Part shown: positions 1 through 5,906 of the stretch, piece after piece | Position numbering within the stretch: position 1 is the first letter of the stretch | Layout: each line of letters begins with the position of its first letter | NCBI GenBank assembly: GCA_003541875.1 | Contig: DPLS01000385.1 | Location: 1-5,906, forward strand | Length of the DNA: 5,906 nucleotides | Origin: Bacteroidota bacterium | GTDB taxonomy: Bacteria; Bacteroidota; Ignavibacteria; UBA10030; UBA6906 | Direction: 5' to 3' | Position numbers and translations under genes: made by a program | The notes under the pieces: generated by a model | What the model saw: only the letters and a program-made list of their open reading frames with translations | Databases searched by the model: none | What the model was told of the DNA's origin: nothing

Positions 1-962
1 TCGAGATAGCCAAGCGACGTGCTCGTGACATCAACCCCGATGCTATCTGCCCACTCGATTGCCGCGAGCCAATTGTCTTCTTCAATGGGAGTCTCGCTGC
101 TGTCGTTCTCAGTTCTTGCCAGAATGAACTGGGCGCCGAATGCAGGACCGATCAACTCGCCGGGTTTGTAACCTCCGAGTGTCGAGAGGGTGACAATCCC
201 ATGGGCACCAAAAATGGAACTGGGGTTGTTCGGGGCAACACTCACTTTGTGATCGACGAAATCATACGTCGCGACGATTCGCGTGCGCAAGGAATCAAAC
301 ACCTCATGGTCAAGGAGCCTGAACCCGTTATCGAACACCCCAACGATAACTCCCTGACCGTAGTTGCCGGTATTGTGGACAGCCGGAACGTTGATGAGTT
401 GAACCTGTCCGAGAGAAGGCCCGTAGTTGAGTTCAAGGAGGGATGTGCTCCTTTGCGGTTTAGCTGTCAGTGATTCTGAAGACAATGGGAAATCTGTGAT
501 CGCTTCGGTTTCCCTTCGCGCTCGCCAGACAAGCTCAAGTCTGTTGACAAATGGGAGACGTTCGATCTGGTCCACCTGGCTGCGGGTTGCTTCGACGCTG
601 ATGCCGTTAAACCATTTTGACCGATGCCGAACTCTCGCTCCGAGTGCAATCAATTCATCCACATATGATTGTTCAACGGGCAGGTCGGTGTAGTCGAGGA
701 GAGTGCCCATCGATCGAACCTTATGCCTGCGCAAACGCGAGCGTTCTGAGACCAGAGAACTGGGAATGTTTGTCTTGTCGGCCTCATATCTTCCCTTGTC
801 GCCAAAGAACACCCATGTCAGGACTTGCGCGTCCGCGTTCAGGTTGCGGAGTGTTTCGCCAAGATAAACTCCAAGTTTTCCGTTCGCTGAAAGGGGAGGA
901 GCGAGACAGAGCGAGACCAATCCAATTGTTGAGACGGCGATCTTTTTCAACGGCCAGACCAT
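1..962 (-). CDS. Exported subtilisin-like (S8) serine peptidase, N-terminal part (cut by window edge)
   Basis: Reverse-strand frame open from an ATG at 962 to the left edge (320 full codons), so the 3' end is missing. Seen: residues 1-26 form a signal peptide (lysines at 6-7, a hydrophobic run, then L-S-A before the likely cleavage site). Residues about 70-150 resemble the I9-like prodomain of secreted subtilases, with an S-E-R-S-R-L-R-R stretch followed by Y-T-D-L-P-V. The catalytic Asp is probably D211 in G-V-F-D-N-G-F and the catalytic His H254 in G-A-H-G. The T-S-T-S-L-G-Y stretch at 314-320 matches the segment after the Asp/His region in such enzymes. The Ser box lies outside the window. 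An in-frame TGA at 996-998 leaves no earlier start. There is no Shine-Dalgarno sequence. Family knowledge: secreted endopeptidase activated by prodomain removal. Inference: by analogy with the neighbouring protease it may end in a sorting tail, which cannot be seen here. Confidence 0.93.
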   Translation of the reverse strand, partial: MVWPLKKIAVSTIGLVSLCLAPPLSANGKLGVYLGETLRNLNADAQVLTWVFFGDKGRYEADKTNIPSSLVSERSRLRRHKVRSMGTLLDYTDLPVEQSYVDELIALGARVRHRSKWFNGISVEATRSQVDQIERLPFVNRLELVWRARRETEAITDFPLSSESLTAKPQRSTSLLELNYGPSLGQVQLINVPAVHNTGNYGQGVIVGVFDNGFRLLDHEVFDSLRTRIVATYDFVDHKVSVAPNNPSSIFGAHGIVTLSTLGGYKPGELIGPAFGAQFILARTENDSSETPIEEDNWLAAIEWADSIGVDVTSTSLGYL

Positions 963-970
963 GGTGTCAA

Positions 971-999
971 AGTATAGCGAACAGTGGGAACAGAATCAA
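971..999 (-). promoter_or_regulatory. Candidate sigma70-type promoter of the S8 peptidase gene
   Basis: On the minus strand a TTGATT (-35, 994-999) and a TATACT (-10, 971-976) are separated by exactly 17 bases. The match to consensus is 4/6 and 5/6. Transcription would be expected to start around 963-965, only 1-3 bases before the ATG at 962, which implies a leaderless or nearly leaderless mRNA. This agrees with the absence of a Shine-Dalgarno sequence. The boxes are seen; promoter activity is inferred. Confidence 0.5.
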
Positions 1000-1097
1000 T
1001 GCAGAGCGGGCTATGTTTGACCTTGAATCTGAATTCCAATCCTGCTATCTTCATGCCGTGGTTTGAATTCACTTGTGTGCAGTAGAATATTAATGTA

Positions 1098-1104
1098 GAA
1101 AGGG
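1098..1104 (+). promoter_or_regulatory. Ribosome binding site that decides the start of the HMA protein
   Basis: GAAAGGG ends 7 bases before the ATG at 1112. An in-frame TTG at 1106 is also possible, but it lies only one base after this site, too close for initiation. The ATG at 1112 is therefore the better start. Confidence 0.75.
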
Positions 1105-1111
1105 CTTGCGT

Positions 1112-1543
1112 ATGAGATGGGCCGTGGTGCTTCTGGTGTTAACGTTCACAACTGCGTTGGCAGGAGAGGTTAGGAAAGTTGACATCAGCGTGAAGGGCAT
1201 GCATTGCGAAGACTGCACCGGGAAAGTGAAGTCGGCGCTTCACAAGGTCAAGGGCGTGCAGGATGTTGAAGTCAATCTGAAGAAGGGGACTGCGCTGGTG
1301 TCGCTTGAGTCGAATTCAGATGTGAAATCCGAAGCGCTGGCCAAAGCAGTTGCTGATGCTGGCTTTACGGCGTCGTATAAAGATGGAGACCAAACGAAGA
1401 CTCTGACTGCGGCCAAATCTAGCCACAAGGATGACGACTGCGAAGTGAAGACGGGGGACAAGAAAGAAGGCTGTATGAAAGAGGGGATGAGCGGCTGCTG
1501 TGAAGGAAAGACTGCCAAGACAAAGACTGAGAAGAAGAAGTAG
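1112..1543 (+). CDS. Exported heavy-metal-associated (HMA/MerP-like) protein with Cys/Lys-rich tail
   Basis: A 143-residue protein. Residues 1-18 are a signal peptide (M-R-W, hydrophobic core, A-L-A-G), so the product is expected in the periplasm. Residues about 22-90 form one HMA domain with the metal-binding loop G-M-H-C-E-D-C (C32, C35), the K-V-K-G-V turn and an A-D-A-G-F end, as in MerP and CopZ-like chaperones. Family knowledge: the two thiolates bind a soft metal such as Cu(I), Hg(II) or Zn(II); the metal cannot be told from sequence. After residue 90 comes an atypical, highly charged tail with four more cysteines (110, 121, 129, 130) and an all-lysine end. The gene is alone on its strand: no P-type ATPase, MerT or metalloregulator is next to it. 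It diverges from the S8 gene. Weak -10-like boxes lie at 1083-1088 (TAGAAT) and 1088-1093, with a TTGAAT at 1063-1068, but spacing (14 or 19 bases) does not settle which is used. Confidence 0.93.
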   Translation: MRWAVVLLVLTFTTALAGEVRKVDISVKGMHCEDCTGKVKSALHKVKGVQDVEVNLKKGTALVSLESNSDVKSEALAKAVADAGFTASYKDGDQTKTLTAAKSSHKDDDCEVKTGDKKEGCMKEGMSGCCEGKTAKTKTEKKK

Positions 1544-1569
1544 ACCTCTCCCGCATTTGAAGAATTCTC

Positions 1570-1606
1570 CGGCCGTTGGCATTGCGTCAACGGCCGTTCT
1601 GTTTTT
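1570..1606 (+). terminator. Rho-independent terminator of the HMA gene
   Basis: An 11-bp stem (1570-1580 with 1586-1596, one G-U pair) rich in G and C closes a 5-base loop. It is followed at once by TTCTGTTTTT (1597-1606). It begins 26 bases after the stop codon of the HMA gene. The opposite side of the stem is not T-rich on the minus strand, so it is read as one-directional. Confidence 0.87.
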
Positions 1607-1615
1607 CGTTGCCCC

Positions 1616-1658
1616 TTCAGAAATACGAAGCCGTCGTGGCAAGTGCTCCACGACGGCT
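1616..1658 (-). terminator. Probable intrinsic terminator of the M36 metallopeptidase gene
   Basis: A perfect 11-bp inverted repeat (1629-1639 with 1648-1658) encloses an 8-base loop. Read on the minus strand it starts 21 bases after the peptidase stop codon and is followed by TCGTATTTCTG, a broken U-tract. The other side is not T-rich, so its direction is minus. The interrupted T run makes it weaker than the plus-strand terminator next to it. Confidence 0.72.
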
Positions 1659-1679
1659 CTGGTGAGCGAGAGGGAACTC

Positions 1680-3980
1680 CTACCTGAGCAAAGTCATCTT
1701 CTTCATCTGAACAAAGCTCTCTGAACCTGTAGTGCTTCTTGCCTCGATCCGGTAGAAATAGATTCCCGAACTTACGTTTGTTCCTCCATTGTTGCGGGCA
1801 TGCCACACAACTTCATGATAGCCTGCGGATTGAGTTTGATCGATGAGTGATGCGACTTCTTGGCCAAGCGAATTGTATACTTTCAATGTTACTGCAGCCG
1901 GTCCTGGCAGCGCATACGTGATCGCAGTTGTTGGGTTGAAGGGATTCGGGAAGTTCTGTCCGAGAGCGTAGGACGCAGGAATCAGACCGGTCTCAACGAC
2001 CCCTGAAACACTTGGTTCCCCGACCTGGAATGAGTAGCAATTTTGGATGGGTGCATTCAATGGAGCTGTTGCAACTACCCCTGTCGTGTCGGTGGCGGAG
2101 ATGTAGTAGCGGACTATTCCAGGTGTGCCGTTTCCTGGAATCGAAGCCAGGAATTCGGACGGTGTCTGAGTCGGTATCATGACAGTCGTATCCGTAATCG
2201 CATTGCCGCGTCCCCAGACGACAATGACCGCCCGGTGGTTCAGACCATGGAATGAAGTTATGGTTGCATGAATCTCAAACGGTCCACTTGGACTCTGAGT
2301 ACCAACCAAAGGGGTATGTGCAATCGTTGGCAAAAAGTTGACCGGGTCGATGAAATGCTTGACCGTGCCAAGCCAGTACAAAAGTGTTTGGATGTGGGAA
2401 CCGTTGTAAAGGTCTCGGTCTGCTTGAATGATGGCTTGAGCTGCATCGATACCTGTTGTTCCGGATCCGAGATAGTAGAAACTCTTGATCACGAGACGGT
2501 CGGTGATATCCCTTCCCAAGTCGTTCCAAATACCCATGAGCGCGGATGACCAGATCTGCCCTGCAGTGTGAATCTGCAAATTGCCGAATGGATAGGTCCG
2601 CGAGTCATTGAGTGTCCGGCCAAGCCAGTAGGGATTGTGTCCATCCCAATTGAACACCCAGTTATACTGAAAGTCGGTTGGAGCCCATTGGCCCAGGAAG
2701 CGTGAGTACGACCCTGCCCAGTAGTCGCCAAATCCTTCTCCCAAAGCTCCGCTTTCCCCACCACCCCAATTGGGGATGATGTTGTACATGATTGCATGCC
2801 CGTACTCGTGCCAGATCACGTCCGCATCTTCTGCGTCATCGACGCCCCCCTCACCCCATGCAATCCAATTTCCTGACGGGCTGAAATGCGAGTTGTCCTG
2901 GCCAAGATAACCGTGAGGGTCAAGGCGAATCTGAGTGAGAGATGGTACCGAGAAGCCTAGGTCAAGCAGTCGCTTGTAGGCAGTCGACACGTTGTAGTAC
3001 ACGTTCACTGCTTCGAACTCCTGGGCGCTTCGCGTGAAGCTGAAGCCATCTGGAGATGTGGCGGCATAGAACTGCGGATCTGCAGGCGACTCAATATCCG
3101 TTACGTTGCAGTAGGGACCTTTCAGTTTGTACACGCCATCTTCGTAGGTTAGTGAGTCCAACGTTATGGGAGTGCGATAGCCTGTTAGTGAGTCCGAGTC
3201 GGCATCGTTGTTGTCGGCGAAACCAGTTGCGTTGTACATTCTACGCCCCGCACTCAACGGATCAGACAAATAGACATATCCAGAGCCTTGGACGCGTTCG
3301 TTGACAAAAAGATCCTCGATACTCAGAACTTCGCCCGTTGTTGCGTCGACGAACACCTCCCAGTCGCCCAAGGGATTCTCGTTCGTCATTGACACTCGGT
3401 AGGCAAGATGATCCCGGCCGCTTTCGGCTCTGAACACCATCAGTGTTGCGTGATCCGGCTTGCCGGATGTTCGTCCATTGATGCCAACTCGGTGACGGCC
3501 GATTTGAATCGCTTCGCCGTTGGTGAGTGACGGTACAGTGGTAGATAATTGAATAGTGTTTTTGAAATTGTTTACCGCCATGCTTACTTCGCTCTTCGAG
3601 TTGATGCTCACCACCACATCGCCGCGATAGACCGGGACATCCATGAACGTCTGAGCAAATCGTACGTGTGAACTTCCAGCTATGGTCTTCACATCTTCTG
3701 TGCGAAGCGAGCTCGCGATATCGGGAAGTCCGAGTGCATCTCCTTGATCCTGCAGAAATGTTCGGGCTATCTGTTCCGTGGAGCCAGTGGCGGGCTTGAG
3801 ATTGATATCATACATCGCGCGGACAACGCCATCAGCGTCCACTCGAACATTCATCGTTCTCCGTGAATTGTCAGGAGTGTTGAACTTCTGATTCGACGAT
3901 GCCTGAGCTCCCGCAAAAAGTGTATTGGACATGCCAAGAGCAACAAGGAGAGTTACTGGGACGAGTGTTGTCGTTCTCAA
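1680..3980 (-). CDS. Secreted fungalysin-type (M36) zinc metallopeptidase with C-terminal sorting tail
   Basis: A 766-residue exported endopeptidase. Domains in order: signal peptide about 1-25 (R2, hydrophobic core, F-A-G-A); an FTP-type propeptide about 65-170; a PepSY-like segment about 178-226 (W-E-V-F-V-D-A-T-T-G-E-V); the M36 catalytic domain about 285-545; a beta-rich Ig-like module about 560-655; and a FlgD/Por-type sorting tail 672-766 with Q-N-F-P-N-P-F-N-P-T-T and a S-S-G-I-Y-F-Y-R end. Zinc ligands are H391 and H395 of H-E-Y-G-H, with catalytic E392, and E415 in G-E-G-F-G-D-Y. H471 in H-T-A-G-Q-I-W matches the conserved histidine of the family. All key residues are intact, so the enzyme should be active after prodomain removal. 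Family knowledge: such tails direct outer-membrane secretion by the type IX system in Bacteroidetes; elsewhere the route is less clear. Only two cysteines are present (291, 648). The start is a TTG at 3980 with no Shine-Dalgarno sequence. The frame stays open for 55 codons upstream without any ATG, GTG or TTG, so this is the first possible common start and it gives a sensible signal peptide. Confidence 0.95.
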   Translation of the reverse strand: MRTTTLVPVTLLVALGMSNTLFAGAQASSNQKFNTPDNSRRTMNVRVDADGVVRAMYDINLKPATGSTEQIARTFLQDQGDALGLPDIASSLRTEDVKTIAGSSHVRFAQTFMDVPVYRGDVVVSINSKSEVSMAVNNFKNTIQLSTTVPSLTNGEAIQIGRHRVGINGRTSGKPDHATLMVFRAESGRDHLAYRVSMTNENPLGDWEVFVDATTGEVLSIEDLFVNERVQGSGYVYLSDPLSAGRRMYNATGFADNNDADSDSLTGYRTPITLDSLTYEDGVYKLKGPYCNVTDIESPADPQFYAATSPDGFSFTRSAQEFEAVNVYYNVSTAYKRLLDLGFSVPSLTQIRLDPHGYLGQDNSHFSPSGNWIAWGEGGVDDAEDADVIWHEYGHAIMYNIIPNWGGGESGALGEGFGDYWAGSYSRFLGQWAPTDFQYNWVFNWDGHNPYWLGRTLNDSRTYPFGNLQIHTAGQIWSSALMGIWNDLGRDITDRLVIKSFYYLGSGTTGIDAAQAIIQADRDLYNGSHIQTLLYWLGTVKHFIDPVNFLPTIAHTPLVGTQSPSGPFEIHATITSFHGLNHRAVIVVWGRGNAITDTTVMIPTQTPSEFLASIPGNGTPGIVRYYISATDTTGVVATAPLNAPIQNCYSFQVGEPSVSGVVETGLIPASYALGQNFPNPFNPTTAITYALPGPAAVTLKVYNSLGQEVASLIDQTQSAGYHEVVWHARNNGGTNVSSGIYFYRIEARSTTGSESFVQMKKMTLLR

Positions 3981-4157
3981 GACCGAGACAACAAAAGTTG
4001 TGATGATTCCCTTTGGTAGCTTCGCAGCCGGTGAGGCTGTGTTTCTGAATCTTTGGAGCGAGAGGATTCTTGGATCGACGGACCGGCAGAGGGTGACTCT
4101 TGAGTGAGCCGTTCTGACCGTTGTACTGGAATCAATATACGAATTTCAAAGGCCGCC

Positions 4158-4186
4158 AGTGTACCTGTGGTCACACTAAGGGTCAA
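4158..4186 (-). promoter_or_regulatory. Candidate promoter of the M36 gene with overlapping imperfect dyad
   Basis: On the minus strand TTGACC (-35, 4181-4186) and TACACT (-10, 4158-4163) are separated by 17 bases, matching consensus at 5/6 and 4/6. Transcription would start near 4151, leaving a leader of about 170 bases before the TTG at 3980. An imperfect inverted repeat, AGTGTgACC facing GGTACACT (4158-4177), covers the -10 and part of the spacer and could be an operator. Boxes and repeat are seen; function is inferred. Confidence 0.35.
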
Positions 4187-4605
4187 CCGACTCAGCAGCG
4201 GTGATGACAAGTGGTGGGTAGTCTCTTGGAAACGTCCTCAGAAACCGCTGTTTTGGGGCCAAGAACACAAAAACAACACCTTTGGTCAGAGAATTGAATG
4301 GTCTTTGGAAACTTGGGTGTATTGTGTCACCCGCCTGTGTTCTGAAGGGTGGTGGACGATGGCAGCGCCGAATTCCTTCCCGAAGATCTCAAAGGCCACA
4401 GACATGAAAGAAAGTCTGGGAAAGCCTCCGGAGGACGCAGGGCAGAAATTCCATGATGACCGTGCCATCGAATCGACCAGATTGCTTCCTGAATAAGCGG
4501 TTCTTCCATGCAAATTCCGAATATTGTTTGGTTTCAAGTTGGTCGGTTGAATTCAAAACAGCATTTGCGTAGCTTTACCGCATGGAAGCCGCCACGCCGA
4601 CACGC

Positions 4606-4611
4606 TGAGGA
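4606..4611 (+). promoter_or_regulatory. Ribosome binding site that places the nadE start at a TTG
   Basis: TGAGGA, with the GAGG core at 4607-4610, lies 8 bases before the TTG at 4619. The only ATG further upstream in the same frame (4508) has no such site, and the 37 codons between them encode sequence unlike the family. This site therefore sets the start. Confidence 0.8.
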
Positions 4612-4618
4612 ACTGCCT

Positions 4619-5377
4619 TTGAATATTTCGCAAATCAGGAGACTTCTGGTTGATTTCGTTCGCGAGGAAACGCGCAATGCCGGATTCAAAAGAGGGATTA
4701 TTGGACTCTCGGGTGGGGTAGACTCCTCTGTCTCGGCATTCATTGCAGCGGAGGCGTTGGGATCAGAAAACGTTTTTGGCGTGATAATGCCATACAAGAC
4801 AAGCAACCCGCAGAGTCAGCGGGATGCGGAACTCGTTGCCAATCAGCTGGAAATCAATTCCGAGGTAGTTGAGATCACGCCGATGGTGGATCCGTTGTTG
4901 AAGAGGTCAAAAATAAGCGATCCGATTCGTGCTGGTAACGTGATGGCCCGTGAACGTATGATTGTGTTGTACGATCTTTCGAGTCGCGAGAAGGCGCTGG
5001 TGATTGGAACAAGTAACAAGACGGAGATCTGCCTTGGCTACGGGACACTCTTCGGTGACACGGCATGTGCAATCAATCCGCTTGGCGACCTCTACAAAAC
5101 TCAAGTGTGGCAGTTGGCAGAGTCTCTCAGCGTTCCCAAGCAGATTATTGAGAAGCCGCCTTCGGCGGATCTTTGGGAAGGCCAAACGGATGAAGGAGAG
5201 TTAGGATTCTCTTACAAACGGGTTGACCAATTGCTCCACCAACTGGTCGATGAACAGAAGAATGAGAATGAACTGATGTCGATGGGTTTTGACGAGCCGT
5301 TCATTCGAAAGGCCATTGGTCTGATGAAGACAAACGAATTTAAACGCCGGGCTCCGTTAATCGCCAAGATCTCCTAG
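4619..5377 (+). CDS. nadE: NH3-dependent NAD(+) synthetase
   Basis: A 252-residue cytoplasmic enzyme that makes NAD from nicotinic acid adenine dinucleotide, ATP and ammonia, the last step of NAD synthesis. Numbering from the TTG start: the ATP-pyrophosphatase P-loop S-G-G-V-D-S-S is at 31-37, G-N-V-M-A-R-E-R-M at 106-114, G-T-S-N-K-T-E at 130-136, G-Y-G-T-L-F-G-D at 140-147, the signature K-P-P-S-A-D-L-W-E-G-Q-T-D-E at 179-192, then E-L-G-F-S-Y at 194-199 and a K-R-R-A-P end. Length fits the short ammonia-using class. There is no N-terminal glutaminase domain, so an ammonia source is needed. The TTG start is chosen from the GAGG site and because family members begin just before the equivalent of I-R-R-L-L-V-D-F. 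rsmI follows after 76 bases on the same strand with no terminator between, so co-transcription is likely. Confidence 0.97.
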   Translation: MNISQIRRLLVDFVREETRNAGFKRGIIGLSGGVDSSVSAFIAAEALGSENVFGVIMPYKTSNPQSQRDAELVANQLEINSEVVEITPMVDPLLKRSKISDPIRAGNVMARERMIVLYDLSSREKALVIGTSNKTEICLGYGTLFGDTACAINPLGDLYKTQVWQLAESLSVPKQIIEKPPSADLWEGQTDEGELGFSYKRVDQLLHQLVDEQKNENELMSMGFDEPFIRKAIGLMKTNEFKRRAPLIAKIS

Positions 5378-5453
5378 TGTTGCCAGTAAACGTCACATTC
5401 GTCCAGACTCGCGAGCGCGGCCGCGATCCTGTGTATGTTGACATCGTCTCCAG
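5378..5453 (+). other. nadE-rsmI spacer with a GC palindrome
   Basis: A 76-base gap containing the perfect palindrome CGCGGCCGCG (5416-5425). No T-tract follows it, so it is not a standard terminator. I see no good promoter pair for rsmI here. Confidence 0.5.
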
Positions 5454-5906
5454 ATGAGTGAAACAATTGAACCAGGTGTGCTGTACATTGTCAGTACGCC
5501 AATAGGTAACCTCGACGATATCACGCTTCGCGCAATCAAAGTATTGAGCGGTGTTGATCTGGTTGCTGCGGAAGATACTCGCAAGACCAAAATACTTCTT
5601 GATCACCTGTCGATTTCGAAACCGATGTTGAGCTACTATAGCTACAACGAAACGCGGCGCGTGCCTGAACTGCTGCAGAAACTGGGTGAAGGCAAGTCAA
5701 TTGCCCTGGTGACAGATGCGGGTACGCCGGGGATATCCGATCCGGCATTCGCCATCATCAAGGCGGCGTTGGATCATCGCTTGAAAGTGCTGCCTATTCC
5801 CGGGGCGAGTGCAGTCCTTCCAGCGTTGGTTGCCAGCGGCCTTCCGACCGAGCGATTTGTGTTTGAGGGCTTTCTTCCCGTCAAGAAAGGGAGGAAGTCG
5901 AAGTTC
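5454..5906 (+). CDS. rsmI: 16S rRNA (cytidine(1402)-2'-O)-methyltransferase, N-terminal part (cut by window edge)
   Basis: 151 codons from an ATG at 5454 to the right edge; the C-terminal part is outside. Family knowledge: RsmI uses S-adenosylmethionine to methylate the ribose 2'-OH of C1402 in the ribosomal decoding centre; members are usually about 230-290 residues. Seen: S-T-P-I-G-N-L-D-D-I-T at 14-24, A-E-D-T-R-K-T-K at 39-46, the loop V-T-D-A-G-T-P-G-I-S-D-P-A at 86-98, P-I-P-G-A-S-A at 114-120, and F-E-G-F-L-P at 137-142 followed by K-K-G-R-K, all hallmarks of this tetrapyrrole-methylase-fold family. An in-frame TGA four codons before the ATG rules out an earlier start. No clear Shine-Dalgarno sequence is visible. 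It lies downstream of nadE and is probably read from the same transcript, although the two functions are not directly linked. Confidence 0.97.
   Translation, partial: MSETIEPGVLYIVSTPIGNLDDITLRAIKVLSGVDLVAAEDTRKTKILLDHLSISKPMLSYYSYNETRRVPELLQKLGEGKSIALVTDAGTPGISDPAFAIIKAALDHRLKVLPIPGASAVLPALVASGLPTERFVFEGFLPVKKGRKSKF

Larger units (their letters stand above)
3981..4618. other. Long divergent intergenic region with no convincing gene
   Basis: These 638 bases separate the M36 gene (minus) from nadE (plus). Open frames exist on both strands, such as 4104-4496 plus and 4286-4537 minus. Their products are compositionally odd (many Trp or Ser), have no recognisable domain, and lack Shine-Dalgarno sites. 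I see no tRNA and no riboswitch I can name. Small hairpins occur (4399-4418, 5-bp stem; 4425-4434, the palindrome CCTCCGGAGG), without a T-tract. A candidate minus-strand promoter lies at 4158-4186. A weak plus-strand pair, TTGAAT (4547-4552) and TAGCTT (4570-4575) with 17-base spacing, could serve nadE. Confidence 0.6.

Noticed and set aside
617..1066. Plus-strand open frame of 149 codons overlapping the S8 start region
   Set aside because: It lies antisense to the S8 coding sequence, which has clear protease motifs; its own product has no recognisable domain and no ribosome binding site.
1031..1070. Direct repeat of TGAATTC upstream of the HMA gene as an operator
   Set aside because: The copies are only 7 bases long, and GAATTC recurs elsewhere in the window, including inside genes.
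1240..1806. Minus-strand open frame of 188 codons
   Set aside because: It runs antisense through the HMA gene, both terminators and the end of the M36 gene; the translation is Ser/Phe-rich without any domain.
4399..4434. Hairpins CAGAC/GTCTG and CCTCCGGAGG as a riboswitch or terminator
   Set aside because: Stems are short, no T-tract follows, and the arrangement does not match a riboswitch class I can recognise.
4104..4496. Plus-strand open frame of 130 codons in the long spacer
   Set aside because: Trp-rich, no domain recognised, no Shine-Dalgarno site, and it covers the candidate M36 promoter; probably a chance frame.
4286..4537. Minus-strand open frames of 83 and 60 codons in the spacer
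   Set aside because: They overlap each other in different frames, lack a ribosome binding site and give no recognisable product.
5416..5425. CGCGGCCGCG palindrome between nadE and rsmI as a terminator
   Set aside because: No T-tract follows on either strand, and the stem has no loop when folded in full.

Overview
The window looks like a chromosomal segment from a bacterium of the Fibrobacteres-Chlorobi-Bacteroidetes (FCB) group or a nearby candidate phylum such as Ignavibacteria, Zixibacteria or Marinimicrobia. The main clue is the C-terminal tail of the large secreted protease. It carries an N-P-F-N-P-T-T motif followed by a FlgD/Por-type beta-sandwich, which is the sorting tail common in those lineages. 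Base composition is moderate and even throughout. I see no insertion sequence, integrase, tRNA, rRNA or CRISPR array. The assignment to a lineage is an inference from protein style, not from a marker gene.

Layout. Bases 1-962 (minus) hold the N-terminal third to half of an exported subtilisin-like (S8) peptidase that runs off the left edge. A 149-bp divergent spacer separates it from a small exported heavy-metal-associated (HMA, CxxC) protein at 1112-1543 (plus). This gene converges on a 766-residue fungalysin-type (M36) metallopeptidase at 1680-3980 (minus). The 136-bp convergent spacer holds two separate hairpin terminators, one for each gene. A 638-bp spacer (3981-4618) with no convincing gene follows. 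Then come ammonia-dependent NAD synthetase nadE (4619-5377, plus) and the 5' part of rsmI, the 16S rRNA C1402 2'-O-methyltransferase (5454-5906, plus), which runs off the right edge.

How the parts relate. The left two thirds encode exported proteins: two peptidases of unrelated families, both with signal peptides and N-terminal prodomains, plus a small metal-binding protein. The right third is housekeeping: NAD biosynthesis and ribosomal RNA modification, probably co-transcribed. I did not find evidence of a new multi-gene system. The points most worth a second look are start-site details (a possible leaderless transcript for the S8 gene, TTG starts for the M36 gene and nadE, and a TTGA overlap upstream of the M36 gene), the Cys/Lys-rich tail of the HMA protein, and the long spacer between the M36 gene and nadE.
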